From the NCBI RefSeq assembly GCF_011761235.1, contig NZ_JAAOYW010000001.1:781-64780 (forward strand): a stretch of 64,000 nucleotides of DNA, in the 5' to 3' direction. Position numbers and translations under genes: made by a program. This document shows, one piece after another, positions 47,201-55,160 of the stretch (position 1 is its first letter; each line of letters starts with the position of its first letter). The notes under the pieces were generated by a model. The model was not told where the DNA came from. It did no database searches and was given only the letters and a program-made list of their open reading frames with translations. The DNA is from Frigoribacterium faeni. GTDB taxonomy: Bacteria; Actinomycetota; Actinomycetes; Actinomycetales; Microbacteriaceae.

Positions 47201-47799
47201 TCGGCCTCTACGTGAGCGACCACCCGCTGGCCGGGCTCGAGCTGCCGCTGGCCAAGCACGCCAGCACGACCGTGACCGACATCCTCTCGAGCGAGCCGTC
47301 GACCATCGACGGCGAGACCGTGACCATCGCCGGGCTCATCACGAGCGTCCAGCACCGGGTCGCCCGCAACTCGGGCAACCCGTACGGCATCGTGACGGTC
47401 GAGGACTTCGGGGGAGAGATCTCGGCGATGTTCCTCGGCAAGACCTACCAGGAGTTCGGGCCCTCGCTCGTCGGCGACTCGATCATCGTGCTCAAGGGCC
47501 GGGTCAGCGTGCGCGACGACGGCATGAACATGCACGCCGCCAGCATGTTCATGCCCGACCTCGGCGTGGGCGCCTCCCATGGCCCCCTCGTGCTGCAGAT
47601 CCCCGAGCACCGCGCCACGACGGACACCGTCACCGAGCTGGCGGCCGTGCTTGGCCGGCACTCGGGCGGCACCGAGGTGCGCCTGCGCCTCGTCAAGGGC
47701 GCCGCGGCCCGCATGTTCGAGATCCCCATGCCGGTCGACGTGACGGCCGACCTCTACGGCGAGCTGAAGAGCCTGCTCGGTCCCGGCTGCCTGGTCTGA
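44284..47799 (+). CDS. dnaE: DNA polymerase III alpha subunit (DnaE1)
   Basis: 1171 residues, the length of the main actinobacterial replicase subunit. The N-terminal PHP domain keeps its metal-binding histidines (FVHLHVHSEYS near residue 10), so it may proofread as in Mycobacterium DnaE1. Polymerase motifs include the catalytic Asp cluster PDFDVDFDD (about 412-420), GPGRGSGAGSM and RPGPMGAN. Then come the tandem helix-hairpin-helix region and an OB fold near residue 1010-1090 (VTIAGLITSVQHR). It ends shortly after, with VTADLYGELKSLLGPGCLV. GTG start. A terminator follows. Confidence 0.96.
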   Translation: MASKDSFVHLHVHSEYSMLDGAARVKPLIAEAAAQGMPAVAVTDHGNVFGAYDFWKTATDAGVKPIIGTEAYVTPGTHRGDKTRVRWGDGGRDDVSGAGAYTHMTLLSQSTAGMHNLFRLSSRASLEGYYFKPRMDRELLSQYSDGLIATTGCPSGEVQTRLRLGQYDEAVKAAADFRDIFGAENYFAEIMDHGLGIERQIMGDLLRLAKDLGLPLVATNDLHYTHEHDATSHAALLCVQSGSTLNDPNRFKFDADEFYLKSAQQMRHLFRDHPEACDNTLLIAERCDVQFNTSANYMPRYPVPEGETEETWFIKEVEKGLVYRYPAGIPDDVRKQAEYEIGVITGMGFPGYFLVVADFINWSKENGIRVGPGRGSGAGSMAAYAMRITDLDPLRHGLIFERFLNPDRVSMPDFDVDFDDRRRGEVIQYVTEKYGDERVAQIVTYGTIKAKQALKDSSRVLGFPFGMGEKLTKAMPPAVMGKDIPLTGIFDKSHERYKEAGDIRTVVETDPEAKTVFDTALGLEGLKRQWGVHAAGVIMSSDPLIDIIPIMKREQDGQIVTQFDYPACESLGLIKMDFLGLRNLTIINDALDNIRTNRGFDLVLEDLELDDRAAYELLGRGDTLGVFQLDGGPMRGLLRLMKPDNFEDISAVIALYRPGPMGANSHTNYALRKNGAQEITPIHPELEEPLKEILSTSYGLIIYQEQVMAIAQKVAGFSLGQADILRRAMGKKKKSELDKQYAGFEQGMFDNGFSADAVKMLWDILLPFSDYAFNKAHSAAYGVVSYWTAYLKAHYPAEYMAALLTSTGDSRDKLGLYLNECRRMGITVLPPDVNESIGFFAAVGDDIRFGMGAVRNVGFNVVDHVIAARQKEGAFTSFHDFLRKVPLPVANKRTVESLVKAGAFDSMGSTRRALVEVHESAVEAAVNEKRAEANGQVGFDFDSLWDEPQDVQHVPERPEWSKRDKLAFERDMLGLYVSDHPLAGLELPLAKHASTTVTDILSSEPSTIDGETVTIAGLITSVQHRVARNSGNPYGIVTVEDFGGEISAMFLGKTYQEFGPSLVGDSIIVLKGRVSVRDDGMNMHAASMFMPDLGVGASHGPLVLQIPEHRATTDTVTELAAVLGRHSGGTEVRLRLVKGAAARMFEIPMPVDVTADLYGELKSLLGPGCLV

Positions 47800-47806
47800 G
47801 ACGGGT

Positions 47807-47832
47807 GCCCGACGGACCTCGGTCCGTCGGGC
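47807..47832. terminator. terminator between dnaE and the flavin reductase gene
   Basis: GCCCGACGGACC (47807-47818) and its complement (47821-47832), loop effectively CTCG, between convergent genes. Confidence 0.75.
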
Positions 47833-47885
47833 CCCGCGTCAGCCCCGCCGCGGCGCTGCCGGCGCGCTGCCGGAAGGTCGTCCGA

Positions 47886-48407
47886 TCAGGCGTCGAGGTG
47901 GACGGGCCGCAGCCAGCGGCGGTCGTGGTAGAGCAGGGCGTCGTCGTCGGCCCCCACGCCGCCCTCCTCGATCTGGACGACGACCACGGCGTTGCCGTGC
48001 ACGTGCACCCGCTCGACGATCCGGCCGGTCATCCAGGCGGTCACGTCGTGCAGCAGCGGCAGCCCGTGCGGCCCCTCGCTCCAGTGGTCCCCGGCGAAGC
48101 GCTCGGCGGCGGGTCCGGCCATGCGCTGGGCGAGCCCCTTGTTGCGCAGGCCGAGCAGGTGCACGACGACGCGGTCCGTCTCCTCGACGGCCCGCCACGA
48201 GCTGGCCGTCCGGGCCATGTTGAAGGTCGCGAGCGGCGGCACGGCGGCGAGTGAGGCCAAGGAGGTGGCGGTGAAGCCGACGGGCGCGCCGTCGGAGTCC
48301 CGGGCGGTCACGATCGCCACCCCCGCCGCGTGGCGGCGGAAGCCGGCCTTGAAGGCGGCGAGGTCGGCGGGGTCGGGCTGGGCTGCTGGTGCGGTGGTGT
48401 CGGGCAT
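47886..48407 (-). CDS. flavin reductase domain protein
   Basis: 173 residues. Flavin reductase-like/FMN-binding split-barrel family: AAGVAIVTARDSDGAPVGFTATSLASLAAVPPLATFNM carries the typical GFTATS segment, and HLLGLRNKGLAQRMAG and YHDRRWLRP complete the fold (landmarks only). Such proteins reduce FMN or FAD with NAD(P)H for partner monooxygenases or act alone. No oxygenase gene is beside it, so its partner is unknown. ATG at 48407; divergent from hisD. The family has many functions, so no gene name is given. Confidence 0.83.
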   Translation of the reverse strand: MPDTTAPAAQPDPADLAAFKAGFRRHAAGVAIVTARDSDGAPVGFTATSLASLAAVPPLATFNMARTASSWRAVEETDRVVVHLLGLRNKGLAQRMAGPAAERFAGDHWSEGPHGLPLLHDVTAWMTGRIVERVHVHGNAVVVVQIEEGGVGADDDALLYHDRRWLRPVHLDA

Positions 48408-48475
48408 GACGGGTGGGCGCCTCCTGTGCTCTGCTGCCGGGGGCGCGACCGCGTCCGGGCCGACGTGGCTCGGGC

Positions 48476-48481
48476 TAGGCT
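48476..48481 (+). promoter_or_regulatory. -10-like TAGGCT before hisD
   Basis: Ends nine bases before the hisD ATG; there is no ribosome site between, so the message is leaderless or nearly so. Confidence 0.45.
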
Positions 48482-48490
48482 CGACAGGCC

Positions 48491-49801
48491 ATGATCCAGA
48501 CCACAGACCTCCGGGGCCTCAAGCCTACCCACGCCGACCTGCTGGGCCTCGTGCCCCGGTCGCACGTCGACGTCGCCGCGGCGACCGGCGCCGCCGCGCA
48601 GATCGTCCAGGCGGTGCGCGAACGCGGCGCCGACGCCCTCCGTGACCAGGCCGAGCGCTTCGACGGCGTCCGCACCGACGTGTTCCGGGTCGAGGCCGCG
48701 GCCATCGCCCGCGCCGTCGACGAGCTCGACCCCCTCGTCAAGGAGGCGCTGGTCGAGTCGATCGCTCGGGTCACCGAGGCCAGCCGGGCCCAGGTCCCCG
48801 CCGGCTCGGTGACGGTGCCCGCACCGGGCGCGCGCATCGAGCAGCGCTGGCAGCCCGTGGCGCGGGCCGGCGTCTACGTGCCCGGCGGCAAGGCCGTCTA
48901 CCCCTCGAGCGTCGTGATGAACGTCGTCCCGGCCCTCGTCGCCGGTGTGGACTCGGTGGCGCTCGTGTCGCCGGGGCAGCGCGACTTCGGCGGTGCCGTG
49001 CACCCCGTCATCCTCGGGGCCGCCGGTCTGCTCGGCATCGACGAGGTCTACGTGATGGGCGGGGCCGGCGCCGTCGCCGCCCTGGCCTACGGCGTGCCCG
49101 AGATCGGGCTCGATCCCGTCCAGGTCATCACGGGGCCGGGCAACAACTACGTCGCGGCCGCCAAGCAGCTGGTGCGCGGGCGGGTCAGCATCGACGCCGT
49201 CGCGGGCGCCACCGAGATCCTCGTCATCGCCGACGACTCGGCCGACCCGACGCTCGTGGCCGTCGACCTCATCAGCCAGGCGGAGCACGACGAGGAGGCG
49301 GCCGCCGTCCTCGTGACGACGTCGGCCGAGCTGGCCGACCGGGTCCGGGACGAGCTCGTCCGGCTCGTGCCGCGGACGCTCAGCGCCCAGCGCGTCCAGA
49401 CCGCGCTCGACGGCCGCCAGTCGGCTCTCGTCCTGGTCGACGACCTCACCGCGGCGATCGACTTCAGCAACGCGTACGGGCCCGAGCACCTCGAGATCCA
49501 GACCCGCGACGACGACGCCGTGCTGGCGGGCATCACGAGCGCCGGCGCGGTCTTCGTCGGCCCCAGCACCCCGGTCAGCCTGGGCGACTACCTCGCGGGG
49601 TCGAACCACGTGCTGCCCACGGGCGGCCAGTCCCGGTTCTCGTCGGGTCTCGGCGCCTACACGTTCCTTCGCCCCCAGCAGATCGTCCGCTACGAGCACG
49701 ACGCGCTGGCCGAGGTCGCCGACCGGCTCGTCGCCCTGTCCCGGGCCGAGCTGCTCCCGGCGCACGGCGAGGCCGTCGCGGCGCGGCTGCAGGCGCCCTG
49801 A
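48491..49801 (+). CDS. hisD: histidinol dehydrogenase
   Basis: 436 residues. Catalyses the last two oxidations of histidine synthesis (histidinol to histidine) with zinc and NAD. Visible motifs: GGKAVYPSSVVMNVVPA, VMGGAGAVAALAYG, TGPGNNYVAAAK, and the zinc/catalytic residues in DLISQAEHDEEA and NAYGPEHLEI, then GDYLAGSNHVLPTGG. Standard length. The other his genes are not nearby. It is followed by nrdR after 99 bases, an order also seen in relatives. Confidence 0.96.
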   Translation: MIQTTDLRGLKPTHADLLGLVPRSHVDVAAATGAAAQIVQAVRERGADALRDQAERFDGVRTDVFRVEAAAIARAVDELDPLVKEALVESIARVTEASRAQVPAGSVTVPAPGARIEQRWQPVARAGVYVPGGKAVYPSSVVMNVVPALVAGVDSVALVSPGQRDFGGAVHPVILGAAGLLGIDEVYVMGGAGAVAALAYGVPEIGLDPVQVITGPGNNYVAAAKQLVRGRVSIDAVAGATEILVIADDSADPTLVAVDLISQAEHDEEAAAVLVTTSAELADRVRDELVRLVPRTLSAQRVQTALDGRQSALVLVDDLTAAIDFSNAYGPEHLEIQTRDDDAVLAGITSAGAVFVGPSTPVSLGDYLAGSNHVLPTGGQSRFSSGLGAYTFLRPQQIVRYEHDALAEVADRLVALSRAELLPAHGEAVAARLQAP

Positions 49802-49885
49802 GGCGTGGCCCCGGCCGCGCCTGTGGAACGGGCGCGGCGACGATGCGCCTGACGTCGGGCGACCGGGTGCCGCACGGGCTCCCAG

Positions 49886-49891
49886 TACGCT
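49886..49891 (+). promoter_or_regulatory. -10-like TACGCT before nrdR
   Basis: Ends nine bases before the ATG; GAGGG immediately after it could be a ribosome site only if transcription began upstream. Confidence 0.4.
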
Positions 49892-49900
49892 GAGGGCACC

Positions 49901-50383
49901 ATGTTCTGTCCTTTCTGTCGTCACCCCGATTCCCGCGTCGTCGACTCCCGCACGAGCGACGACGGCACGTCGATCCGCCGGCGGCGCCAGTGCCCGAACT
50001 GCGGTCGCCGCTTCAGCACGACCGAGACGGCGAGCCTCAACGTCGTCAAGCGCAACGGGGTGCTCGAGCCCTTCAGCCGCGAGAAGATCATCTCGGGGGT
50101 GCGCAAGGCCTGCCAGGGCCGGCCCGTCACCGACGGCGACCTGGCCGTCCTCGCCCAGCGGGTCGAGGAGGCGGTGCGGGCGTCGGGCACCTCCCAGATC
50201 GAGGCCAACGACATCGGGCTGGCCATCCTGCCACCGCTCCGTGAGCTCGACGAGGTCGCCTACCTACGCTTCGCCAGCGTGTACCAGGCCTTCGACTCCC
50301 TCGAGGACTTCGAGGCGTCGATCACGCAGCTCCGCGACGAGCACCGCGACCGCGTCCGCACCCCGCGATCGGCCGACGAATGA
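49901..50383 (+). CDS. nrdR: transcriptional repressor NrdR
   Basis: 160 residues, standard. N-terminal zinc ribbon with C3, C6, C31 and C34 (FCPFCRH ... QCPNCGRRF), followed by an ATP-cone domain (about 47-137, [16 protein letters not shown]). It senses ATP/dATP and represses ribonucleotide reductase genes. Those nrd genes are outside this window, so targets cannot be listed. The ATG of pyrD overlaps its stop (ATGA). Confidence 0.96.
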   Translation: MFCPFCRHPDSRVVDSRTSDDGTSIRRRRQCPNCGRRFSTTETASLNVVKRNGVLEPFSREKIISGVRKACQGRPVTDGDLAVLAQRVEEAVRASGTSQIEANDIGLAILPPLRELDEVAYLRFASVYQAFDSLEDFEASITQLRDEHRDRVRTPRSADE

Positions 50384-51420
50384 GGTCGGCCTACCGCCTG
50401 CTCTTCGACCTGGTGCTGTCGAAGATGGACCCGGAGGACGCCCACCACCTCGCCTTCCGGGTCATCCGGGCCGTCCCGCGCCTCGGGCTCGCGCCCCTCG
50501 CCCGTCGTCTCACCGGGCCGCACCCGTCGCTCGCCGTCGAGGCCCTCGGCCTCCGGTTCCCGTCGCCCTTCGGCGTCGCGGCGGGCTTCGACAAGGACGC
50601 GCGGGGCATCGCCGGCCTCGGCGCGCTCGGCTTCGGCCACGTCGAGGTGGGCACCGTCACGGCCAGGCCCCAGCCCGGCAACGAGCGGCCCCGGCTGTTC
50701 CGCCTCGTCCCCGACCTCGCGGTCGTGAACCGGATGGGCTTCAACAACGGAGGCGCGGCCAGCGCGGGTGCCGAGCTCCGGCTCGCCCGACGTGCCCCCG
50801 TCCGCCCGGTGATCGGCGTCAACATCGGCAAGAGCCGTGTGGTCGAGGTCGACGACGCGGTCGAGGACTACCTCGTGAGCACCCGCCTGCTCGCCCCGCT
50901 CGCCGACTACCTCGCCGTCAACGTGAGCTCGCCGAACACCCCCGGGCTCCGCGGCCTGCAGGAGCTCGACAAGCTCGCGCCCCTGCTGCGGGCCGTCCAC
51001 GGCGCCGCGGGCGACACCCCCGTGCTGGTCAAGATCGCTCCCGACCTCGACGACGAGGGCATCCGGCACATCGCCGAGCTGGTCACCGAGATCGGTCTCG
51101 GCGGCGTCGTCGCCACGAACACGACGCTCTCCCGCGCAGGGCTGCGCACGCCGTCGGCCACGGTCGAGGCGGCCGGGGCCGGGGGGCTCTCGGGAGCCCC
51201 CCTCGCGGCTCGGTCCCTCGAGGTGCTCCGCGTGCTGCGCGAGGTGCTGCCGGCCGAGACCTGCGTGGTGTCCGTCGGGGGAGTGACGACGGCGGCAGAC
51301 GTGCAGGCCCGGCTCGACGCCGGGGCCACGCTCGTGCAGGGCTACACGGCGTTCCTCTACGAGGGGCCGCTCTGGGCACGCCAGGTCAACCGGGGGCTGC
51401 GCGCGCTGCGTCGGTCCTGA
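50380..51420 (+). CDS. pyrD: quinone-dependent dihydroorotate dehydrogenase (class 2)
   Basis: 346 residues. Oxidises dihydroorotate to orotate in pyrimidine synthesis and passes electrons to the membrane quinone pool. The N-terminal helices ([25 protein letters not shown]) are those that bind quinone in class 2. FMN/substrate motifs: [52 protein letters not shown] with the catalytic Ser, and [28 protein letters not shown]. Starts by overlapping nrdR, which would pair nucleotide-pool control with pyrimidine synthesis. A strong terminator follows. Confidence 0.95.
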   Translation: MRSAYRLLFDLVLSKMDPEDAHHLAFRVIRAVPRLGLAPLARRLTGPHPSLAVEALGLRFPSPFGVAAGFDKDARGIAGLGALGFGHVEVGTVTARPQPGNERPRLFRLVPDLAVVNRMGFNNGGAASAGAELRLARRAPVRPVIGVNIGKSRVVEVDDAVEDYLVSTRLLAPLADYLAVNVSSPNTPGLRGLQELDKLAPLLRAVHGAAGDTPVLVKIAPDLDDEGIRHIAELVTEIGLGGVVATNTTLSRAGLRTPSATVEAAGAGGLSGAPLAARSLEVLRVLREVLPAETCVVSVGGVTTAADVQARLDAGATLVQGYTAFLYEGPLWARQVNRGLRALRRS

Positions 51421-51448
51421 CCCGGACCGGCCGTGCGGGGGACCGCCG

Positions 51449-51492
51449 GCACGACGAAGCCCCCGACCGGTCGGTCGGGGGCTTCGTCGTGC
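51449..51492. terminator. 20-bp perfect bidirectional terminator
   Basis: Arms 51449-51468 and 51473-51492 (beginning GCACGACGAAGCCCCC), loop GGTC, between converging pyrD and the DUF3043 gene. Confidence 0.88.
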
Positions 51493-51534
51493 GTGCGTCG
51501 AGACCGCGCGGCAGGACCGGGCGGCGGTGCCGGG

Positions 51535-52110
51535 TCAGAGGACGGGGAACTCGCGTCGCCGGACCTGCGGCTTGGGCAGTCGCATGGGCTTCATCTGCAT
51601 GGCCCGCATGGCGGTGTACCAGCGGTTGCCCTTCTGCAGCCCCTCGTCGCCGAACTTCGCGCGCAGCTGCGACGAGACCCGCTGGCCGGCGAGCAGGCAG
51701 TCGGCCACGGCGAGGATGAAGAAGCCCCAGAGCACGAACAGCGTCGTGGTCTGGACGGCGACGTTCTGCACGATGCTCATGACGATGACGAGCACCATGA
51801 CGGGGATCATCGCCTCGCCGACGCTGTACCGAGCGTCGACGTAGTCGCGGATGAACTTGCGCTGCACGCCCTTGTCGCGCTCGGGGAGGAACTTCTCCTC
51901 GCCGTTCGCGAGGCCGACGCGCTGGCGTTCGCGCTGCTCGGCGAGACGGGCCCGCTGGGCCTTCTGCGCCTCCTTGCCGGTCGCCACGAGGGGCCGCTGG
52001 TTGGCGGCCTCACGCTCTCGCCGGGTCGGCGTGGGCCGGCCCTTGCCGGTCGTCGTCGACTCGACGTCGTCGACGGTCGTCGTGGTGATCTTGTCGGGTG
52101 CCTTGGCCAC
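51535..52110 (-). CDS. DUF3043 membrane protein
   Basis: 191 residues from a GTG at 52110 with GAGGA about eight bases upstream. A long basic cytoplasmic region of about 95 residues (GKGRPTPTRREREAANQRPL, KGVQRKFIRDYVDARYSVGE) leads to two membrane helices (about 100-120 and 122-142) and a basic tail ending MKPMRLPKPQVRRREFPVL. This is the DUF3043 family, conserved in actinobacteria without known function. Divergent from the M20 dipeptidase, whose -10-like element lies 30 bases away. Confidence 0.82.
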   Translation of the reverse strand: MAKAPDKITTTTVDDVESTTTGKGRPTPTRREREAANQRPLVATGKEAQKAQRARLAEQRERQRVGLANGEEKFLPERDKGVQRKFIRDYVDARYSVGEAMIPVMVLVIVMSIVQNVAVQTTTLFVLWGFFILAVADCLLAGQRVSSQLRAKFGDEGLQKGNRWYTAMRAMQMKPMRLPKPQVRRREFPVL

Positions 52111-52139
52111 AGGGAAGTCCTCGGGGTTGAACGAGTTCC

Positions 52140-52145
52140 TAAGAT
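52140..52145 (+). promoter_or_regulatory. -10-like TAAGAT before the dipeptidase gene
   Basis: TAAGAT ends seven bases before the ATG at 52153; no ribosome site between them, so probably leaderless. Confidence 0.5.
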
Positions 52146-52152
52146 TACCTGC

Positions 52153-53568
52153 ATGACCGACTCGCAGCACCCCGTGACCCCGACCGACCCTCGTACTGTC
52201 AGCGAACTCGCGGAGGCCGTGCAGGGCGGCTTCCCCGCCGCTGTGGCCGACCTCGGCGGGCTCGTCCGCATCCCCTCCGTCTCGTGGGACGCGTTCGACC
52301 CGGCCCACGTGGCGACGAGCGCCGAGGCCGTCGCCGAGCTGGTCCGCGGCACCGGCCTCTTCGAGACGGTGCAGGTGAGCCGGGCGCCGATCGGCGACAC
52401 CGGCCACCTCGGCCAGCCGGCGGTCCTGGCCCGCCGCCCCGCCCGCGACGGCAAGCCCACCGTGCTGCTCTACGCCCACCACGACGTCCAGCCGCAGGGC
52501 GACGACGCCGACTGGGACTCGCCTCCCTTCGAGCCCACCGTCAAGGGCGACCGGCTCTACGGCCGCGGCGCCTCCGACGACAAGGCGGGCGTGATGACGC
52601 ACGTCGCGGCCCTGCGAGCCGTGCGCCAGGTGCTGGGCGACGACCTCGGCGTCGGCGTGGCCGTCTTCATCGAGGGGGAGGAGGAGTTCGGCTCCCGCTC
52701 GTTCGCCGACTTCCTGCGCCAGCACCGCGACGACCTCGCGGCCGACGTCATCGTCGTGGCCGACTCGGGCAACTGGAGCACGACCGTCCCGGCGATCACG
52801 GTGGGCCTCCGGGGGAACGTGACCTTCCGCCTCACGGTCCGCACGCTCGCGCACGCGTCCCACTCGGGCATGGTCGGCGGGGCCGTGCCCGACGCGATGC
52901 TCGCGATGGTGAAGCTGCTCGCCACGCTGCACGACGACGCCGGCAGCGTCGCCGTCGCCGGTCTCCGCCGTCGCGAGGCCGAGCACCCCGAGCAGACGGA
53001 GCAGCAGCTGCGCGACGAGGCGGGCCTGCTCGAGGGCGTCACGCCGATCGGCACCGGGCCGCTCCTGAGCCGGGTGTGGTCGCAGCCGTCCATCACGGTC
53101 ACCGGCATCGACGCGCCGAGCGTCGCGAACGCCTCCAACACGCTCGCGCCCGAGGTGTCGGTGCGGATCAGCGCGCGCATCGCCCCCGGCCAGGCCGCCT
53201 CCGAGGCCTACGAGGCCATCGAGGCGCACCTCCGCGGCCACGCGCCCTTCGGCGCGCACGTCGAGATCGACGACGTCGACCAGGGCGACCCGTTCCTCGT
53301 CGACACCTCCGGCTGGGCGATCGCCGAGGCCACCACGGCCATGACCGAGGCCTGGGGCGAGGCGCCGCTGCAGACCGGCATCGGCGGGTCGATCCCGTTC
53401 ATCGCCGACCTCGTCGGCACGTTCCCCGAGGCCCAGATCCTGGTCACGGGCGTCGAGGACCCCGACACCCGGGCCCACAGCCCGAACGAGTCCCAGCACC
53501 TGGGCGTGCTGCACCGCGCCGTGCTCAGCGAGGCGATCCTCATCGCCCGTCTCGACGCTCGGGGCTGA
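52153..53568 (+). CDS. M20 family dipeptidase
   Basis: 471 residues. Zinc metallopeptidase of the M20 family. Metal/catalytic motifs: LLYAHHDVQPQGDDADWDSPPF (first ligand His and catalytic Asp), YGRGASDDKAG (bridging Asp), IEGEEEFGSRSF (catalytic Glu and ligand), VVADSGNW, and the late RAHSPNES with the last His. A lid/dimer domain is inserted about 215-330. The length and motif spacing fit dipeptidases acting on small peptides, not succinyl-diaminopimelate desuccinylase. Substrate unknown. ATG chosen from the -10-like spacing. Confidence 0.88.
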   Translation: MTDSQHPVTPTDPRTVSELAEAVQGGFPAAVADLGGLVRIPSVSWDAFDPAHVATSAEAVAELVRGTGLFETVQVSRAPIGDTGHLGQPAVLARRPARDGKPTVLLYAHHDVQPQGDDADWDSPPFEPTVKGDRLYGRGASDDKAGVMTHVAALRAVRQVLGDDLGVGVAVFIEGEEEFGSRSFADFLRQHRDDLAADVIVVADSGNWSTTVPAITVGLRGNVTFRLTVRTLAHASHSGMVGGAVPDAMLAMVKLLATLHDDAGSVAVAGLRRREAEHPEQTEQQLRDEAGLLEGVTPIGTGPLLSRVWSQPSITVTGIDAPSVANASNTLAPEVSVRISARIAPGQAASEAYEAIEAHLRGHAPFGAHVEIDDVDQGDPFLVDTSGWAIAEATTAMTEAWGEAPLQTGIGGSIPFIADLVGTFPEAQILVTGVEDPDTRAHSPNESQHLGVLHRAVLSEAILIARLDARG

Positions 53569-53628
53569 GGCCGCCCCGTCGACGGCGCACGTCGACGCCC
53601 CCAGGAACAAAACCGGGGGAGGGCTGCT

Positions 53629-53634
53629 TACACT
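53629..53634 (+). promoter_or_regulatory. -10-like TACACT before erpA
   Basis: TACACT lies 44 bases before the ATG, which has the ribosome site GAGGAGG. A normal leader is expected. Confidence 0.4.
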
Positions 53635-53677
53635 GGACGACGACGCGTGCCCCTGCGCACCGACCCGAGGAGGTTCC

Positions 53678-54058
53678 ATGACCGACACCGCGATCCCCGC
53701 CGTCGAGACGGCCGCCGGCGACACGACGACCGCCCACGGCGTCACGCTCACCGACACGGCAGCCGACAAGGTGAAGAGCCTCCTGACCCAGGAGGGGCGC
53801 GACGACCTCCGCCTGCGGGTCGCCGTCCAGCCCGGCGGCTGCTCGGGCCTCATCTACCAGCTGTACTTCGACGAGCGCCTGCTCGAGAACGACGCGACCG
53901 TCGACTTCGACGGCGTCGAGGTCGTCGTCGACAAGATGAGCGTCCCGTACCTCGACGGCGCGGCCATCGACTTCGAGGACACCATCCAGAAGCAGGGCTT
54001 CACCATCGACAACCCGAACGCCCAGGGCAGCTGCGCCTGCGGCGACAGCTTCCACTGA
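53678..54058 (+). CDS. erpA: A-type iron-sulfur cluster insertion protein (ErpA)
   Basis: 126 residues. Carries and delivers Fe-S clusters to enzymes. HesB-like fold with the three ligand cysteines: QPGGCSGLIYQL and QGSCACGDSFH at the end. A Thr/Ala-rich N-terminal extension of about 20 residues precedes the domain. It lies directly before the respiratory oxidase operon; its client proteins may include the Rieske subunit encoded in this region, though that link is inferred. A perfect terminator follows. Confidence 0.93.
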   Translation: MTDTAIPAVETAAGDTTTAHGVTLTDTAADKVKSLLTQEGRDDLRLRVAVQPGGCSGLIYQLYFDERLLENDATVDFDGVEVVVDKMSVPYLDGAAIDFEDTIQKQGFTIDNPNAQGSCACGDSFH

Positions 54059-54090
54059 GCCGGGAGGCGCGACGCGCCTCCGCAGACCAC

Positions 54091-54126
54091 CACGAGAGGG
54101 ACCGCCGTGAGGCGGTCCCTCTCGTG
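54091..54126 (+). terminator. 16-bp perfect terminator after erpA
   Basis: CACGAGAGGGACCGCC (54091-54106), loop GTGA, complement at 54111-54126. Confidence 0.85.
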
Positions 54127-54192
54127 CGTCCAGGTGCCTCGTGCTCGAACGACTCGGCGACGTCCGGTGCAGAGGCCCGGTCAACCTGCGAG

Positions 54193-54219
54193 TAGGCTAG
54201 GGAAGTCCCGTCCTAGACT
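54193..54219 (+). promoter_or_regulatory. two -10-like hexamers before ctaC
   Basis: TAGGCT (54193-54198) and TAGACT (54214-54219), 21 bp apart. Either would give a leader of 35-60 bases before GTG 54260. Confidence 0.4.
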
Positions 54220-54229
54220 GGGAAGACCC
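54200..54229 (+). repeat. direct repeat GGGAAGWCCC with 20-bp period before ctaC
   Basis: GGGAAGTCCC (54200-54209) and GGGAAGACCC (54220-54229) differ at one base and are two helical turns apart, interleaved with the two -10-like hexamers. A regulator could bind both on one face. Confidence 0.5.
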
Positions 54230-54259
54230 CCTAGCTGTCGTGTCATCCGAGAGGTAACA

Positions 54260-55147
54260 GTGCGTTCTAACCGCCGTCTTCGTTGGGCCGCCATCCCCGT
54301 GGCCGCCGTCATGGCCCTCGTCCTCGCGGGATGTACCCCCGAGCAGCTCCAAGGCTTCCTGCCCACCACCGCGGGCACCACGAACCACGTCGACAGCATC
54401 ATCGGCCTCTGGGTCACGTCGTGGATCGTCCTGTTGATCGTGGGCGTCATCGTCTGGGGCCTCGTCATCTGGACCTGCATCGCCTACCGCCGACGCAAGG
54501 GCCAGACCGGCCTGCCCGTCCAGCTGCGCTACAACATGCCGATCGAGATCTTCTACACGGTCGTGCCGCTGATCCTCGTGCTCGGCTTCTTCGCCTTCAC
54601 CGCCCGTGACCAGGCCGCCATCGAAGAGCCCACGGCGAACCCCGACGTGAAGATCGACGTCTACGCCAAGCGCTGGGCCTGGGACTTCAACTACATCGAC
54701 CAGCAGCACGAAGACGACAGCGTCTACTACCAGGGCATCCAGGCCCAGGAGCTGCCCGACGGCGAGGTCGACCAGGACCAGCTCCCGGTGCTGTACCTGC
54801 CCGTCGGCAAGACCGTGCAGATCGACCTCAAGTCGCGCGACGTCGCGCACTCCTTCTGGATCGTCGACTTCCTCTACAAGAAGGACACGATCCCCGGCAA
54901 GACGAACTTCATGTACTTCACGCCCGAGAAAGAGGGCACGTTCACGGGCAAGTGCGCCGAGCTCTGCGGCGAGTACCACTCCCTGATGCTGTTCAACGTC
55001 AAGGTCGTGTCCGAGGGCGAGTACGAGGACTACCTCGCGACGCTCGCTGACGAGGGCAACACCGGCCTCCTCGGCGACCAGTACAACACCAACACCAACC
55101 AGCCGAACAACGAGGCGCCCGTCGCCGCCGGTTCGGACGAGAAGTAA
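54260..55147 (+). CDS. ctaC: cytochrome c oxidase subunit II (aa3 type)
   Basis: 295 residues from GTG 54260 (GAGG nine bases upstream). A lipoprotein signal peptide ([14 protein letters not shown]) is followed by two membrane helices (about 48-75 and 88-112) and an outer cupredoxin domain with the CuA site [24 protein letters not shown] and [10 protein letters not shown] are further family marks. It accepts electrons from cytochrome c, here most likely the fused di-heme QcrC. Starts the ctaC-ctaD-ctaF operon; ctaD follows in 13 bases. Confidence 0.95.
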   Translation: MRSNRRLRWAAIPVAAVMALVLAGCTPEQLQGFLPTTAGTTNHVDSIIGLWVTSWIVLLIVGVIVWGLVIWTCIAYRRRKGQTGLPVQLRYNMPIEIFYTVVPLILVLGFFAFTARDQAAIEEPTANPDVKIDVYAKRWAWDFNYIDQQHEDDSVYYQGIQAQELPDGEVDQDQLPVLYLPVGKTVQIDLKSRDVAHSFWIVDFLYKKDTIPGKTNFMYFTPEKEGTFTGKCAELCGEYHSLMLFNVKVVSEGEYEDYLATLADEGNTGLLGDQYNTNTNQPNNEAPVAAGSDEK

Positions 55148-55160
55148 AGGCACGGGTTCG

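Noticed and set aside
44058-48254. Very long open frames that overlap dnaE on both strands
   Set aside because: High GC removes stop codons from unused frames. The dnaE frame has all polymerase motifs; the others give Arg/Pro-rich or Val/Gly/Asp-rich nonsense.
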